Shown here in pieces: positions 11,169 to 22,943 of a DNA stretch of 64,000 bases. The notes under the pieces were generated by a model. The model did not search any database, was not told the origin of the DNA, and saw nothing but the letters and a program-made list of their open reading frames with translations. The DNA comes from Pithys albifrons albifrons (taxonomy: Eukaryota; Chordata; Aves; Passeriformes; Thamnophilidae), in NCBI RefSeq assembly GCF_047495875.1, contig NC_092497.1, forward strand, positions 79,205,749 to 79,269,748. Direction: 5' to 3'. Position 1 is the stretch's first letter; each line of letters begins with the position of its first letter. The position numbers were made by a program, and so were the translations under genes.

Positions 11169-14100
11169 TTATGCTTATTTTTCTGCTCTATCTTCATTGT
11201 TCATTCAACTGAGGATAATATTATGCAATGAAATTAAGGTCAGTAGAAAACTGGACATTGAGGTCAGTGTCTGGGTAACACAGAATCCAGCCAAGACCTA
11301 GCACAGGTAGAAGTGGAAAGAGTATTTAATGTAGACAAGGCACCTTCACTGCAATACTTCAGACCTAAAAGACTGACAACAGAAGTGGTTTTATCATCAA
11401 AACACCTACTAGAAGGAAACAGATGACATTTAACAGTTTTTTAGGGATGCATTTCCTATAAATACGTAACAAAACAAAATCTATGTGAGGATTTACACGA
11501 AGTCTGGCTGAAAGAGGATAGCCCTTGCTAGGCTAATTTATCATGTATTGAACAAAACTGTTCAGCAAAAATAAAACATTTTTGCTTGCTGCTTTATTTT
11601 GACATTATCCATATGGCCTTCAGTCTTCAGCTGTCAGAACTGAAGAATAACTGTGACACTACTGCAGAATCCATAAGTCACATTATGTGGGAGACAACAG
11701 AAATCACTTCAGCAGGTCAGATTCTTATGTCCATGACCTTTCAGACTTGAAGGATCAGATCTTTCTGATACAATATACATATGAATGTACCAAAGAAAGA
11801 TCCAGTTTATAACTCCTGACAGAGCTACAGCTGATATCTACAGATGACTGTTCCGAAATGTGCCTGGAGCATTAGTATGATGAGCAGTCTCGGGCAAGGT
11901 TTGTAATTTGGGCTCTGAGTCACACTGTTTTGCTGTCCTAGCTATGCTGTGAGGCCTTTTGTGCAGGCTTCACTCTGTCATCACACAAGTGCTTTGGCAG
12001 ACTTGGCTTATGGCTGATCTTGTATTTTTGGGGGTGACATTGCACAGTTCTGCTGAAAACAAACCCTTCTTCTGTTGCTATTTAGAGACTTAAATTGGAG
12101 ACCCTGTTGATTTAATACATAAGTCCTCAAGTCAGACCTCTCAAGAAATCTGAGAATAAACAACTCTCAAAGAACCACAAGATACCTATATATTTGCCCT
12201 CAGTACTTCATAAATGTCTTTAAAATAATTTCAAGGCATTGAGACTGATTGTCCAGAGGGGAGTCAACCTCCAGTAAACGTGCAAGAACTTTCAAATCCT
12301 GATAGAAAGAATGTCTGAGAGTTCATGAAGGATTGCACAGGCACTGTGAGGAAGGAAATATAGTACTTAAAGTCAGGAGTTGTACAAGACACCACAGACT
12401 TTGAGTAGACAACAAGGCTATGACTAGTAGAATTCCTCCTAGGAAGTTGTTAACAAGGTTATAAGGGTTCCCAAAAAGAAAATATGCCAGCACTTATATT
12501 AGAATTAGCATTTGATGATCAGCCCTCCATGTGAAAGACGCACACATTTGTAAGTGAAAGCACAGTTTTACTCAACCTCAGGCTCCTTTAAGAGCTACTT
12601 ACACTTGTACCTGATCGGAACTGAATCACCTCATTTAAGAAGCATTTTCTGAACTAAATAATGGGTAGGTTATCTATTGATCTCTCTCATTACATTTAAT
12701 TGTGCCACAAATTCAAGGCATAAGACCCACTGGTGTGAATGAACTGAAATGAGATGTGTGTTACGTTTTATTGACCAGCTATTGCTGAGAACAGCAGGCT
12801 TTTTGGTAGGAGCCAGGCTTAGCAGACAGCCTCATTAGATGTGTCATTAAAGGGAGCCAGCCATAGCTTTTCCTTCACCCTGGCCAAGTCAGTGAAGCAG
12901 CACAAGCTCTTTCCAGGGGTTCATATCTTCATCAGGTAATAAGGCAATATCCAGGGACAAAAGGAAAGGAAACAGAAAAAGTCAGTTTCCTTTATAGTCA
13001 CTTTTGCCTGCCTGAAGCTCAGGAGCAAACAGACCACTGGGCTTTTAAATGCGACATGCTGCCTAGGCAATCTATTAATGTAATATGTCTGAAAGGACAA
13101 GGCAACTCTTCACCCTGTGAAAACTGCAGCACACCACAGATTTATGGCTCATGCCCCATTGCACTGTGCTGTGGTGCACTAAAGAAAACAGGGAAATGTT
13201 CCCACTTTGAGCCAGCTATGAAGCAGCACACTCACTTTTGTCACCCCGGTCCTACAGACCTGCAGCTTTGGAAACCCAGTGCAGAAGAGGACATTTTTAA
13301 GAGTGAAACAAAGGGTATTACCTATTGTCCAAACTATAGGGATATTCAAATTCTCACATCTGCAGCATTGAACCCTGAGGTTTTTCTGCCTTTGACTGTA
13401 CTCCTAGGGAGAGATAATTATAAATATCTGCCTTTTCCTTTATGCCTTTGTGTCATATGGAGCCTTAGAGATAAATCTGCTTTGGCAGTCTATTTTACAG
13501 AGTGCAAGTACATGCAAGAATATGTTACTAGAACATGTAATGCTCTGGCATGACTGTCTCATCCCAGTAGTCCCACTGTAGTGGCATCCATATGCAGTAT
13601 GCAGTTCCCAAGGGTTTCTATCTCTACTAGTAAGATACAGACAGTACTTTTCCTAGATGAACAGCATGTAGGAATACTAGTTACAGAGAGAAAAGAGAGA
13701 AAGGAGAAGCTTTCTCTGTCTACTAATCCATAAGTGGTTTTGTTTTTATTTTTAACTTAAGACCTGCTGCTAGTAAGTTAAAAAGGTCACCAATAAGCAA
13801 TCTTTTTTTTTTTGTAATCCCCATGCCTAATAAGCCTTCCTTAAATATCTCATGCTTAGAACTAGTTGCCACAAGAAAACATGAATGAAAATACGAAAAT
13901 AGGAATGGACTTTTCAGACCTTCTGTTCTAAAGTCAATGAACTTGAATTTAGAGACATCAAAGTATTAAAAAAAAAAAAGAAGCAGCAAACAAAAGATCA
14001 ATCATGAGGCTGTCATATGGATCAGGCCAGCAAGAGAGGAATAACTGTGACATTAGAAAACAAATTTGGCTTGCAATACCAGTTGCCTACTCCTGTCTTT

Positions 14101-15235
14101 AGAGGGAAGAAGGTGTAAACTGACCTCATATCACCATTCTGAACATGGTTAGTCAAGGAAGCTAACTAAAAGATCACAGGAACTTTGGGATTCTGACTCA
14201 TGACCAGAGATTGCCTACCAGAATAACAAACACCCTTACACTGCCCATTGCCTGCTTCCTATCAGCTGTGTCGATGTAAGAGTAAACTATAAAGGGTCTC
14301 TGAAGAGTGTTTGCAGACAGTATTTAGAGATTTGCTGGCACTGGTTTCAATTTTACCTTAAAACACCAGGTAGTTTTAATGTTTTGCTGACTCAGGAAAC
14401 ATGTCTTGAAGGGCACATGACCCAAAAGAACAAGTTAATTTCAAAAAAGGTGTAAACCAGGTGACTTAAAGAGAAAATTTGTCTTGAGAGTTTTTAAAAC
14501 TTGTATCTTGCTCGTGTGCTGCCTGCCACCTCTTCTGCCCCTATCAGCTCAATATTTTTCATCTTTTGCCAAATTTTTATCATAATTTTACAGTGTAAGA
14601 CAGAGCCATGGGGAAAAGGAGTTTTAGTCCATACCTACCTACAAACTCTGAGAAGAGGAAGTGTAACTATGGACATGACTCTCCTCATGAGAAGCAACTT
14701 TGAGACAAAAACATAAAAAAAAAAAAATACTGCGTGACTTCTCAACTCAGTACCATGCTACTGATTATAGATTAAATTTAGGTCACACTGGCATGACCTA
14801 AGTACTAGAATAGTTCAAGTGAATTTCTTATAATTTCAACCCAGATTTGTGAGCCATCAGATGAGGATAATTTCTAGTTTCAAAGTGACATATAAGAAGC
14901 TAGCTCAAACTAGGGCACCAAACCTCAGTCTAGGATAGTAATGAAAAGTTTATGGTCGCTGCAGATCTTGTCCCATCAGAGTTAAACCAGTTTTGTAGTG
15001 CTCCTCTACATGATTTAGTTCATTCTCTATAATGCAAACAGCTGCAAGAAATTACATTAAATAAAAGCTCAACCTCAAAAGACAGCATTTTAACACTGCA
15101 GTTGTAAAGACTTCAAGAAGACCCCTGAAATGAAGAGAAATAACTTCAATTATGTTCTAATGGGCTGTTAATGATTTTCATTCTGTGCCAGTTTAAAGCT
15201 AAACTGGCAGGAGAAAGGAAACCAACACAAAAAAG
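11169..15235. other. Intergenic, no gene supported
   Basis: The longest open frame (13,056-13,553, + strand, 165 codons) shows no recognisable domain and no splice context and is treated as chance. Short poly-T and poly-A tracts occur at about 13,801 and 13,967. Confidence 0.5.
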
Positions 15236-15239
15236 ATTA

Positions 15240-15705
15240 TAAGTCAGAGTCACAATTTAATAAAAATATTACAATAAACACAATGACACAAAGAGAAATT
15301 GAGTTTAACCCACAAAACCCAGAAGTAAAACCCAGTATCCTCAGGCACAAACAGAATGGTGTTCGTTGGCTCCTGTGCTGAGACCCACATGGCTTCTCTG
15401 AGTCCAAAGTAAAAGGAAGGGGAAAAAACCTGTTGGTACAGATGGTGGTCACAGTCCTGTCAAGGTTCTGGTCCTCCTCTGGTTCCAACGAGTGGTTCCA
15501 GAACTCCCCAAACCCCAAGATTATATACCCTCAGGTTCAAGTGGGAACACCCAGTACCTCCCCCAGGGTGGGGAGTTCCAAAATGGGAGATCTAACTCTG
15601 TGAGTCATGGGGTATTCTTGGAATCATTGATGGACCATTAGCAGACACGCCCCCTCAGACTGGGTGTGGAGGAGCTAACTCCTCGGAGGGGAGTTATCAC
15701 AGCTC
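15240..15705 (-). mobile_element. Probable ERV LTR
   Basis: On the - strand the sequence has an LTR-like layout. A GC-rich upstream part with TGTGATAACTCC-like sequence is followed by a TATATAA box (complement of 15,531-15,537). Then comes a U5-like end, rich in T, with ATTAAA near 15,255-15,260. The outer boundaries and target duplication were not resolved, and no internal genes were recognised next to it. Family resemblance to avian ERVL-type LTRs is an impression only. Confidence 0.5.
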
Positions 15706-17815
15706 CTATCTCACAGGCTTCTTTAACACCCAGCTTAAATCCTGAGGGGTCAGATGTGCCCTGGGCACCTGCTGCAAATGGTCCATTGTTAACAGTTCGT
15801 TAGAAGTGACACAGAGAGTGGAGAACACACAGCTTTGGCCACACCCACACAATGATAAACTGGTCCCAGCTGCCGAACTAGGACACATTCACACAGAGTA
15901 CAAGGTTTTAACTTAATAGGACAGAAATACAAAGACCAAGAATAATAATGGTCTCCTGAAGGTGGATAAGGTGAAGTTTTAATTCTATGAACATTCTTAG
16001 CACACATTAATACTGATAAGGTAATTCACACAGAAACAATCCGGCATCTCCTCTACACATGACTCATGGGGCTAGTTATCAGGAGGTGGATGCCACTGAA
16101 TCAAATATTTAGCTGGAGTAGAATACAGGGTCTTTGCAAAAGAACATTTATACTGCAGGGACAAGACACCAAGTTTGCTTACCTTGCAACCAATAAATCT
16201 TCGTATTGGCAAAGGCCACAAAATACACATTCCCATGCCATGGAGAGCTTGAGGGCCTGGGGAGCTCTGTGAATAGTACACAGGATGGAGTTGACTCCCA
16301 GCCCCAGAAGTCTCACCACTCACTACAGAAGAACCAGGTCTGGGTTTGGCAGTTGCTTTGTTTCAAGGATTACTACAGACCCTGGCTCTAGCAGCCCTTT
16401 CTGGATCCCACAGCCCAGTCAGAGACGTTAATCATTTCTGTGACATACAGACCTACCATCATGTCTTGTGTGCTATAGTCTTCAGACAGAAGACACACTT
16501 GAAGGTCTTGCCAACCTTTGCAGATAAAAAGCAACACACTAACCAGTTCTGTAATAGCAGCAAAATAGCAACAGTGTTATCCATTACCAGTACAGCTTTA
16601 TGAAGCTGAGTTTTCTATTGTCAACAACTGCATATATTAAAGGTGCTACAACAATTAAATATACATTACTTTTCAGTCTGTCATGCAAACACTACACGAG
16701 AGGGCAGTGGCAATTACAGAAGGCAATTACAGGTGAAGACAAAGCAGTTTATCACAGCAGATGATGAATTGCAAGAAAGGATGGAGAACTCTTGTTCTGT
16801 CTGGGAAATTCATACAGATTAAACAATAACTGTAAAATAATTAACCTTGTAGAACGTAAGGATTTTTTAAAGAGTTTAAATGGTGTTTAATTTGTTTAAA
16901 TTAACTATCCCATTAGGAGACAAATTCATCATTTTGATTTGGAAGGGAAGCTTTAATAAGCCCAACCTTTAGTTCAGCTTTAATAATAGTATTGCCAATT
17001 TATAGACAAATGTTGGAGGTGGAAGAGATCCTAATACAATAAACTGATAAGCAGGATGGGTAGATATTTCTCAGAAAGTTTAAAATCAGAGACATAGAGA
17101 TGATTTTTGATGAAAATATTTTGCTACATTTCTAACTATTTCCAACAACAGATAAATATACATCTATACTAGGGCACAGGTTTCTAACGGATTCATAAAA
17201 TCATATAAAGTGCTTAGGTACCATAATGGGAATAAGAAAATACTCCCAAAAGAAGAGTCATTATTAAAATAGCATTGTATATATAGTCATGTGGTGAAAA
17301 CATCTTTTAAGAAGGCCCTTTCAACTTCAGAGTCTTTTGAATTATGTACCCTACTACTACAGGCACTAGTCAGACAGTGGTTTTCAAAAGCTGATCAAAC
17401 TCCTCTAGTGCTATCAAAAAAGAGGCTCCTGCACCTCTTTCATTTGGAGGTGAATAGTCCTTTCCTTTGGTCCTACCCATAATTACTCACAGACAGTTTG
17501 GGCTGGTTGTGCAAAGGTTTGCACAGCCTTCACTCACAATACCACAGGAGATGAACAAAGGATACCTCAGTCAGGTTTCTTGCCTCTGCAAGAAATGACT
17601 AAATGCCACTAAATGCCAGGACTAAAAGAGCTAGGGAAAACACACACTGTGTTAAAAACATAGCAATTAAAACCTGTGTTTCTCATTAGACAAGAAAAAA
17701 ATAATTTAAGCACACTTCATTCAGTATCCAAAAGCAGCAGGTGACCCAAAAAAATGGGAGATGATAAGTTATTTTCTGACTGTCATTGTGTTAAAGGTTC
17801 AAACAAAAAAAGAGG
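15706..17815. other. Intergenic, possibly with ERV-derived sequence at the left
   Basis: No gene was recognised. The first few hundred bases next to the LTR could be ERV-derived but carry no identifiable gag, pol or env motif. Confidence 0.4.
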
Positions 17816-18667
17816 GGATGTAGGGGAGGAATTTTTCTCTCCCTACCAGCACAAGGGTTTGGGGATTTGAAGTGCCAGGACTGAGAACAAAGGAGTGCTT
17901 GATGACTCTAGATTCCAACTTATTCGTGGGGTGGAGGTGAGGAACAGACCCCCCCGCACCTGGGAAAGGGAGATGCTTTTCCTGTGTGCTGGCTTCAGTT
18001 TGTTTCTGGTGGCTGCAGTGACTGGAAACCACCATTTGCTGAGCTGGTGAGTGCACCTTAGAGATCCTGTCTAGTTTGGATCTTCCTGCTTTCCCCCTTG
18101 AACTTTGTGCACCCTGGGTTTCAGAGGGAGAAGGAGCTTTTGGATTTGCTGTGCACTTCCTGAAGACCAATTTCAGCTCCAAGGGATTGCTGAGAACCAC
18201 CATCCCACTCACTCCCAACTCCCAGCACCTTCTTCAGACAAAGGAGGAGAAACTACTCTGCACAAACGCACACACACACACACACCCACACACACACCCC
18301 CAAGAACATGTTCCATCCTGCCCTGTGTGAGTGGCATTACCACTATAGTGAGTCATAAGGCCGACAACTCCTTCCTGTTGGTATTTTTTGTTTGTTTTTT
18401 GTTTTTTTTTTGTCTCTGCTTTGCTGAAAACAAAGACTGGGAACAGATGTCACAGCCAGCCAAGTTGCGACACTGCCACCTGCTGCCCCTAAATATACTT
18501 GCACTGATAGAGAGACGTTTGGAGGTTGTTTTTGCTGTGGGGAGAGGAGGCTCGGCTTTTGGTCTGTTTTATAGTTACAGATATATATATCTAGTAGTTA
18601 AGAACTGTTATCCTCTTCTACACATTTCCTAATTAAAGTTCATTTTCTTTTCCTTAAATTTAAAAGG
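17816..18667 (+). mobile_element. Possible ERV LTR, low confidence
   Basis: The segment begins TGTAGGGGAGG and ends in a T-rich stretch with ATTAAA followed by 'ttcattttcttttcc', which resembles the R/U5 end of avian LTRs. It lies about 1.5 kb upstream of an ERV RNase H relic in the same orientation. A (CA)n tract at about 18,268-18,300 lies inside it. Boundaries are guesses, and the long ORFs across it are judged to be chance. Confidence 0.3.
18268..18300 (+). repeat. Short (CA)n/(CACACC) microsatellite
   Basis: A CA-dinucleotide run with a few CC interruptions. Confidence 0.85.
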
Positions 18668-20143
18668 GATGTGGTGTTGGTTATCAAGAAGTTCCCTTCT
18701 CTAGTTTAAATATACACTTTGGTTTCCTTTAAACTAGGATACATTGATTCTCAGGTGGTTTGCATTTTAAATGGTTTTTCATCTGATGTGACAAAGCTAG
18801 CTGCAAGACAGTATTTCAGAGTTTTGAGACCTGCATTATAAGCAATTAATGAAGGAGCTTGGAAAATAAGGTATATACCCTTTAAAAAGCAAAAAGACAC
18901 TTTGTGACTGATTCAGGTTTGGAGAGCCTTTTTGTAATCTATTGGAGGGGTACATGAGGTCCCCGATAGGAGGCAGAAGAAGCTGGTATATAACCTGCCA
19001 GAAAAAGAAGAAAAGATACCAGACTTTCCTTAGTCATTTCACCTTTTTCTCAGCCCTGGATACATCCATCTCTTCTTTTGCCACTGGGAGGTGCATTGTT
19101 CCAGACAGAGCAGACTTGGGGAGCTAAAGCATAAGAGGAAAACATCCCATCTCTTTTTGCGCCTTAGTTGCTGTCTGGTGAACTCCTCACCTGGCAGACC
19201 TCAGCAGGTCAGGAGGTGTGAACCAGCAAAGGGAGGTGTCCCACACAAGCACAGCTCTAGGTAAGCAGGACTATGACAAAACCAAATTAGCTCAGCTCTT
19301 GGGAAACTGAAGTCTCAGCCCAGTTTAGGAAAACCAAGTACAAGATTTTTGAACTGCTGGCAAGAAAGTTAATAACTGTACTGCTACTGAACAGATTTTG
19401 AGACTTAAGGGTCTTCAAAATAGTCCCAGGGACCTCAAAGACCTTTCTGTCTTCTATCAAGAGATTGTATACAGATATTTGAAATTTTGCATTTTTAATT
19501 TGAATCTTGACTACAAATACTGATAGGTTTGACTCAAGTGTGGATGACAGAGTTTTTAATAAATTCCAGTAGAGTGAGAAGCACCTACTGCACTGTGCTT
19601 GTTCTCTGCACTGGTGTAGTGGTTTTAGCTAAGCCTCAAATTAGCAGGCTCAGAGAATCTATGTGGATTGGGAGACAGCTCTCACCTGACTGGGTAACCA
19701 AGGAAGTATTTCACACCAGATGACGCAAACCTAAGATATGAGTGCAGCAGTGGGAGGTGTTAGGGCAGTTCTACCATGGCCGAAGTACAACCAAGACGTG
19801 CTAGAGTTGTTTTGCTGTGCTAGGCCCTGCTCCTGCTGCTGCCGCTACTTGCCTTTTGTTTGAGTTCAGGGAAGTAGAAATATTTTGTTGTTACTATTTT
19901 TGTTTCTTGCTGGGTGTCTTTTGGGATGCTTATAGATCCAGAGTTATGGAACCTGTTTTAGTGGGAAGTAGAAAATTTTTGTTGTACCTAACTCGTGTAA
20001 GTGTGTGTTATATTGTAATTTTCTCTTAATTTTCTCTGTTCTGTATTGATACATATAGTTAGTTTCAACATAAACCTAGTTTGAGAGGGTTTTTTTCCCT
20101 TTCTCCCTTTTCTCAGTGAGGGGAGAGAGGCTCAACCCACCGA
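18668..20143. other. Unresolved, possibly ERV-derived
   Basis: No intact coding region. The T-rich stretch at about 19,830-20,110 directly precedes the RNase H relic and has an LTR or retroviral internal feel, but no PBS, TATA or matching repeat could be fixed. Confidence 0.3.
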
Positions 20144-20332
20144 AATGACTGGTGGTGTAGAGGAAAACCCATCTGGGCTGCTGATTTGTGGCAAGACATT
20201 GCTGTCAGAGTAAAGAAACTGAATGTGAGAGTCCACCATGTAGATGCTCATGTGCCTAAAGGTCAAGCTAATGAGGAACATGATAATAACAGAGAGGCAG
20301 ACCGAGCTGCACAGCTAAACAGTGGGCAATGA
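20144..20332 (+). pseudogene. ERV pol relic: C-terminal RNase H
   Basis: An open frame without a start codon reads NDWWCRGKPIWAADLWQD, then HHVDAHVPKGQ and NNREADRAA, and ends at a TGA (20,330-20,332). The WGADLWQDI-like segment, the DAHVP block and the terminal ADRAA, whose Asp is the last catalytic residue of retroviral RNase H, identify the end of an endogenous retroviral RNase H domain. Only about 60 codons remain, and no integrase or polymerase follows. It is a decayed fragment with no likely function. The ERV class cannot be fixed from this piece. Confidence 0.7.
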
Positions 20333-21042
20333 ATGCATCAGACCTTTCCTCTGCTTTAAATGGTTTCTGACCAAAGTATGCATAGCATCTCTTAGGAACT
20401 ACTATTTCTCTGTTTGTATCTGGTCCATAAAGACAGTAATTTGCTGGTATGGGATTTTGGAAGCCAAAACCAAAAGCAAAATTTTCCCTGTGTGTTCAAT
20501 GGCTTGTTCTAGAAGAGAACAATGTTCACCATAGCAGTTTTTGCCTACAGACCTAAGATATGAATAGCATATACAGATGTCTGCAGGCCTTATTTATTTG
20601 AAATGGCATGTAGTCCAAGCCTGAAAGTAGCATTTAAGGCATGATTTCATGACACAGGGTAATCTGAGCCCAATTTCATTAAAAAGGAGATTTTTATGTT
20701 CCTTTTTACCTTACATGTTCAGAGACAAATTAATGGATGGAAAGAGGCAAACTTCAGTCTGGAGACTCCTTGGTAGAAGAACATGGCAAACTATACAAAA
20801 ATCCCACGGAAGTCCTCATTTCTTTCATGCTCTCAGCTGAATACTTCTGTCCTTTACCTTGTTACAGCTCTGCCAATGATCAGCTCCTTTCTCTGAACTT
20901 ACTAACTCAGAAGAAACTGTTCCAGCAAAATATATTAGGAGCTTTCTGAAAAAGAAATTAGTTTTGAATAGGATTTCTGGATCTAACAAGTACCATTGCA
21001 AGTGAGTTGCCCAGAAAGAAGTCAAAAGAAAAAAAGTAGAGG

Positions 21043-21190
21043 GGCAGATAGAATAGAATGACTATAATAGAACAGAATGGAACAGAACAGAACAGAGTCA
21101 TGGAATAGCCAGAGTTGGAAGAAACCCACAAGAGTGATCAAGTCTAACTTCTGGCCCTGTAGAGGACAACACCAAGAATCACACCATGTG
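21043..21190 (-). mobile_element. CR1 LINE 3' end
   Basis: The segment begins with degenerate AGAATAGAAT and AACAGAAC units (reverse complement of the CR1 terminal octamers). It continues 'catggaatagccagagttggaag' and includes 'cctgtagaggacaacacc' and 'aatcacaccatgtg', all typical of the CR1 3' UTR. 5' truncated. Confidence 0.85.
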
Positions 21191-22300
21191 ATTTCCTACC
21201 AGTGGAAGCAAGTTTTTATATTCAGTTCATCAGGAACTAGTTTAAAATAAGGGAAGGAGTTGGAGAATGATAAGTGAGGGGTCAAGGTGTGAAGTGAGAA
21301 ATAATCTCATAGCACTATTAGTTTTGTCTTTATTCATAAATGCTGGAGACATTCTTGAAAGAAAGGGTACTTGGTTTCTCTTCTAGAGTCATGTTACTTC
21401 ACTACCTAACTCAGCTTCATTTAACACTCCATGTAGACATCATTTCCCAGGATTTAAATGTATTTACAGGTACATAAGGGGAAAACTCCCAGTACATTTA
21501 CTGACACAGGTCATTTTGCTTGGATTTGCATCCTGCCAATTGCAACCTGGCAATTGCAAATACAACCATGGCTAAGAGAAGAAATAAATTTGCAGGATCT
21601 GTAATTTTCTGCTGACGTTTGATACATTCATGGCACCCTATCTAATCTTCTTCCTGAAGAATAGAAGAATGATGTAGAAAAAAACATAGTTTATTATATT
21701 CCAGGTTACATAGCTGGGAACTTAATTTATGTAGTCCCATCAATCTCAGCACATATCCAGTCTATATTGTCTAACCAGTCTAATGCAAAATGGTAATACA
21801 TCTTGGCAAATACAATCCACAAAAAAGCATTGTTGTCCTGATGGCCAGTCCTTCTACCAACATATTCAAATGGAAGTCTTATTAATTTTGTGTTCTTATC
21901 ACATTGCAGATGAGAGAGGTTGTGGTGTTTCTGACTCAGTTTTTATGATCCAGCACTTTATCTTGAAATATTTAGTTCATTTGATTCCCAAAGTTAATTT
22001 CAGTGGAATTGCTGAGCTGGTGGTAAGCTGGCAAAATAAGTCATGGTTTCTATGTCTTCTTTCCAAAATCCTCCTCCCACTGCTGCTTTTGACCAAGAAA
22101 CATCTAATCAGATATCAGATGAGCCTATTTAAGTCACAAACCAAAAAAAGAAAAAATATTTTGTCTTGTTTTCTCTCTGAAGGGCAGAGAGGATGTTATC
22201 AGCCAATGGTTAGGAGCAGTTCCCTGGAGGAGCTCATATATTCCCTATAGAAGAGCATGACCTGCTCTCCCTAAACCAGGAAGAACTGTATCACATCAAT
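21191..22300. other. Intergenic, no gene supported
   Basis: A 155-codon open frame at 21,783-22,250 (+) has no recognisable motif and a composition like its surroundings, so it is not called as a gene. Confidence 0.5.
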
Positions 22301-22310
22301 AGTGAGGAAT
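22301..22310 (+). repeat. Target-site duplication of the SINE dimer, left copy
   Basis: AGTGAGGAAT here matches AGTGGGGAAT at 22,934-22,943 in 9 of 10 positions, and the adjoining outer T also matches. The repeat brackets both units together. Confidence 0.65.
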
Positions 22311-22503
22311 GTGTGTGGCTCAGCTTCGCCAGCGAAGATTTGGGCAGGGCTGTCCTGACATGGGTGTGCCCTTCCAGCCTGCACAGTGGATTTTAGGTGA
22401 GGCTCAGCGTGCGCAGAACTGGCCCCACTGTTTTAAGTCCTGAGGTTCATCTGCCACGGCCGAGCGAGCTTGGACAGTGCCAGTGAAGTCCTCAGGACTA
22501 GAA

Positions 22504-22619
22504 CCTACAGCACCCGGCATTTCCCAGGAGGTCTCCCATTCAAGTACTAAAGCGGGGCTGACCCTGCTTAGCTTCCGAGATCTGACGGGATCGGATGTCA
22601 GGGAGGCATTTAACTGCCT
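22504..22619 (-). pseudogene. 5S rRNA-derived SINE head, downstream unit
   Basis: Same head as the upstream unit. Box A is intact and box C carries one change (TACTTGAATGGGAGACC). It follows directly on the shortened tail of the first unit. Confidence 0.9.
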
Positions 22620-22817
22620 AAAAGGTTTGGGAAGGGCTGTCCCCCCACGTGGGTGTGCCCTTCCAGCCTGCGCAGTGGATTTTTAGGTGAGGCACAGTGT
22701 GCGCAGAACTGGCCCCACCGTTTAAGTCCTGAGGGTCATCTTTAAGTCCTGAGGTTCATCTGCCACCACGACCGAGCGAGCTTGGGACAGTGCCCAGTGA
22801 AGTCCTCAGGACTAGAA

Positions 22818-22932
22818 CCTACAGCACCCGACATTTCCCAGGAGGTCTCCCATCCAAGTACTAATCCGGGGCTGACCCTGCTTAGCTTCCGAGATCTAAC
22901 GGGATCGGATGTCAGGGAGGCATTTAACTGCC
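22818..22932 (-). pseudogene. 5S rRNA-derived SINE head, upstream unit
   Basis: The complement matches 5S rRNA nearly end to end. The internal promoter survives: box A AGCTAAGCAGGGTCAG and box C TACTTGGATGGGAGACC. It ends GGTGCTGTAGG like 5S. The first 30 nt are strongly altered, so this is a SINE promoter rather than a ribosomal RNA gene. Pol III transcription from the internal control region is inferred. Confidence 0.9.
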
Positions 22933-22933
22933 T

Positions 22934-22943
22934 AGTGGGGAAT
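22934..22943 (+). repeat. Target-site duplication of the SINE dimer, right copy
   Basis: Partner of 22,301-22,310, with one mismatch. Confidence 0.65.

Larger units (their letters stand above)
22311..22933 (-). mobile_element. Head-to-tail dimer of 5S-rRNA-derived composite SINEs
   Basis: Two units lie on the - strand: about 22,933-22,621 and 22,620-22,311. Each has a 5S rRNA head (22,818-22,932 and 22,504-22,619). After the head comes a body homologous to the 5'UTR of the LINE at 28,205-28,343, then the LINE-type 3' end. The inner junction has lost the terminal hairpin, whereas the outer unit keeps it (22,324-22,337). A duplication AGTGAGGAAT/AGTGGGGAAT brackets the whole dimer. The first unit also has a 20-bp local duplication at 22,722-22,761. 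The 5S-headed SINE class is known; the LINE relationship is read from this window. Confidence 0.85.

Noticed and set aside
13056..13553. 165-codon open frame with many Cys
   Set aside because: No recognisable domain, no regular Cys spacing, no splice or promoter context. One such frame is expected by chance in 64 kb.
18105..18632. 175-codon open frame
   Set aside because: It runs through a CA microsatellite and a possible LTR, and an overlapping frame is equally open. No protein motif.
21783..22250. 155-codon open frame before the SINE dimer
   Set aside because: No motif, and composition like the surrounding intergenic DNA.
22504..22932. Functional 5S rRNA genes
   Set aside because: The first 30 nt of each copy are strongly altered, the copies are fused to LINE-derived bodies, and target-site duplications flank the pair. 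They are SINE heads.
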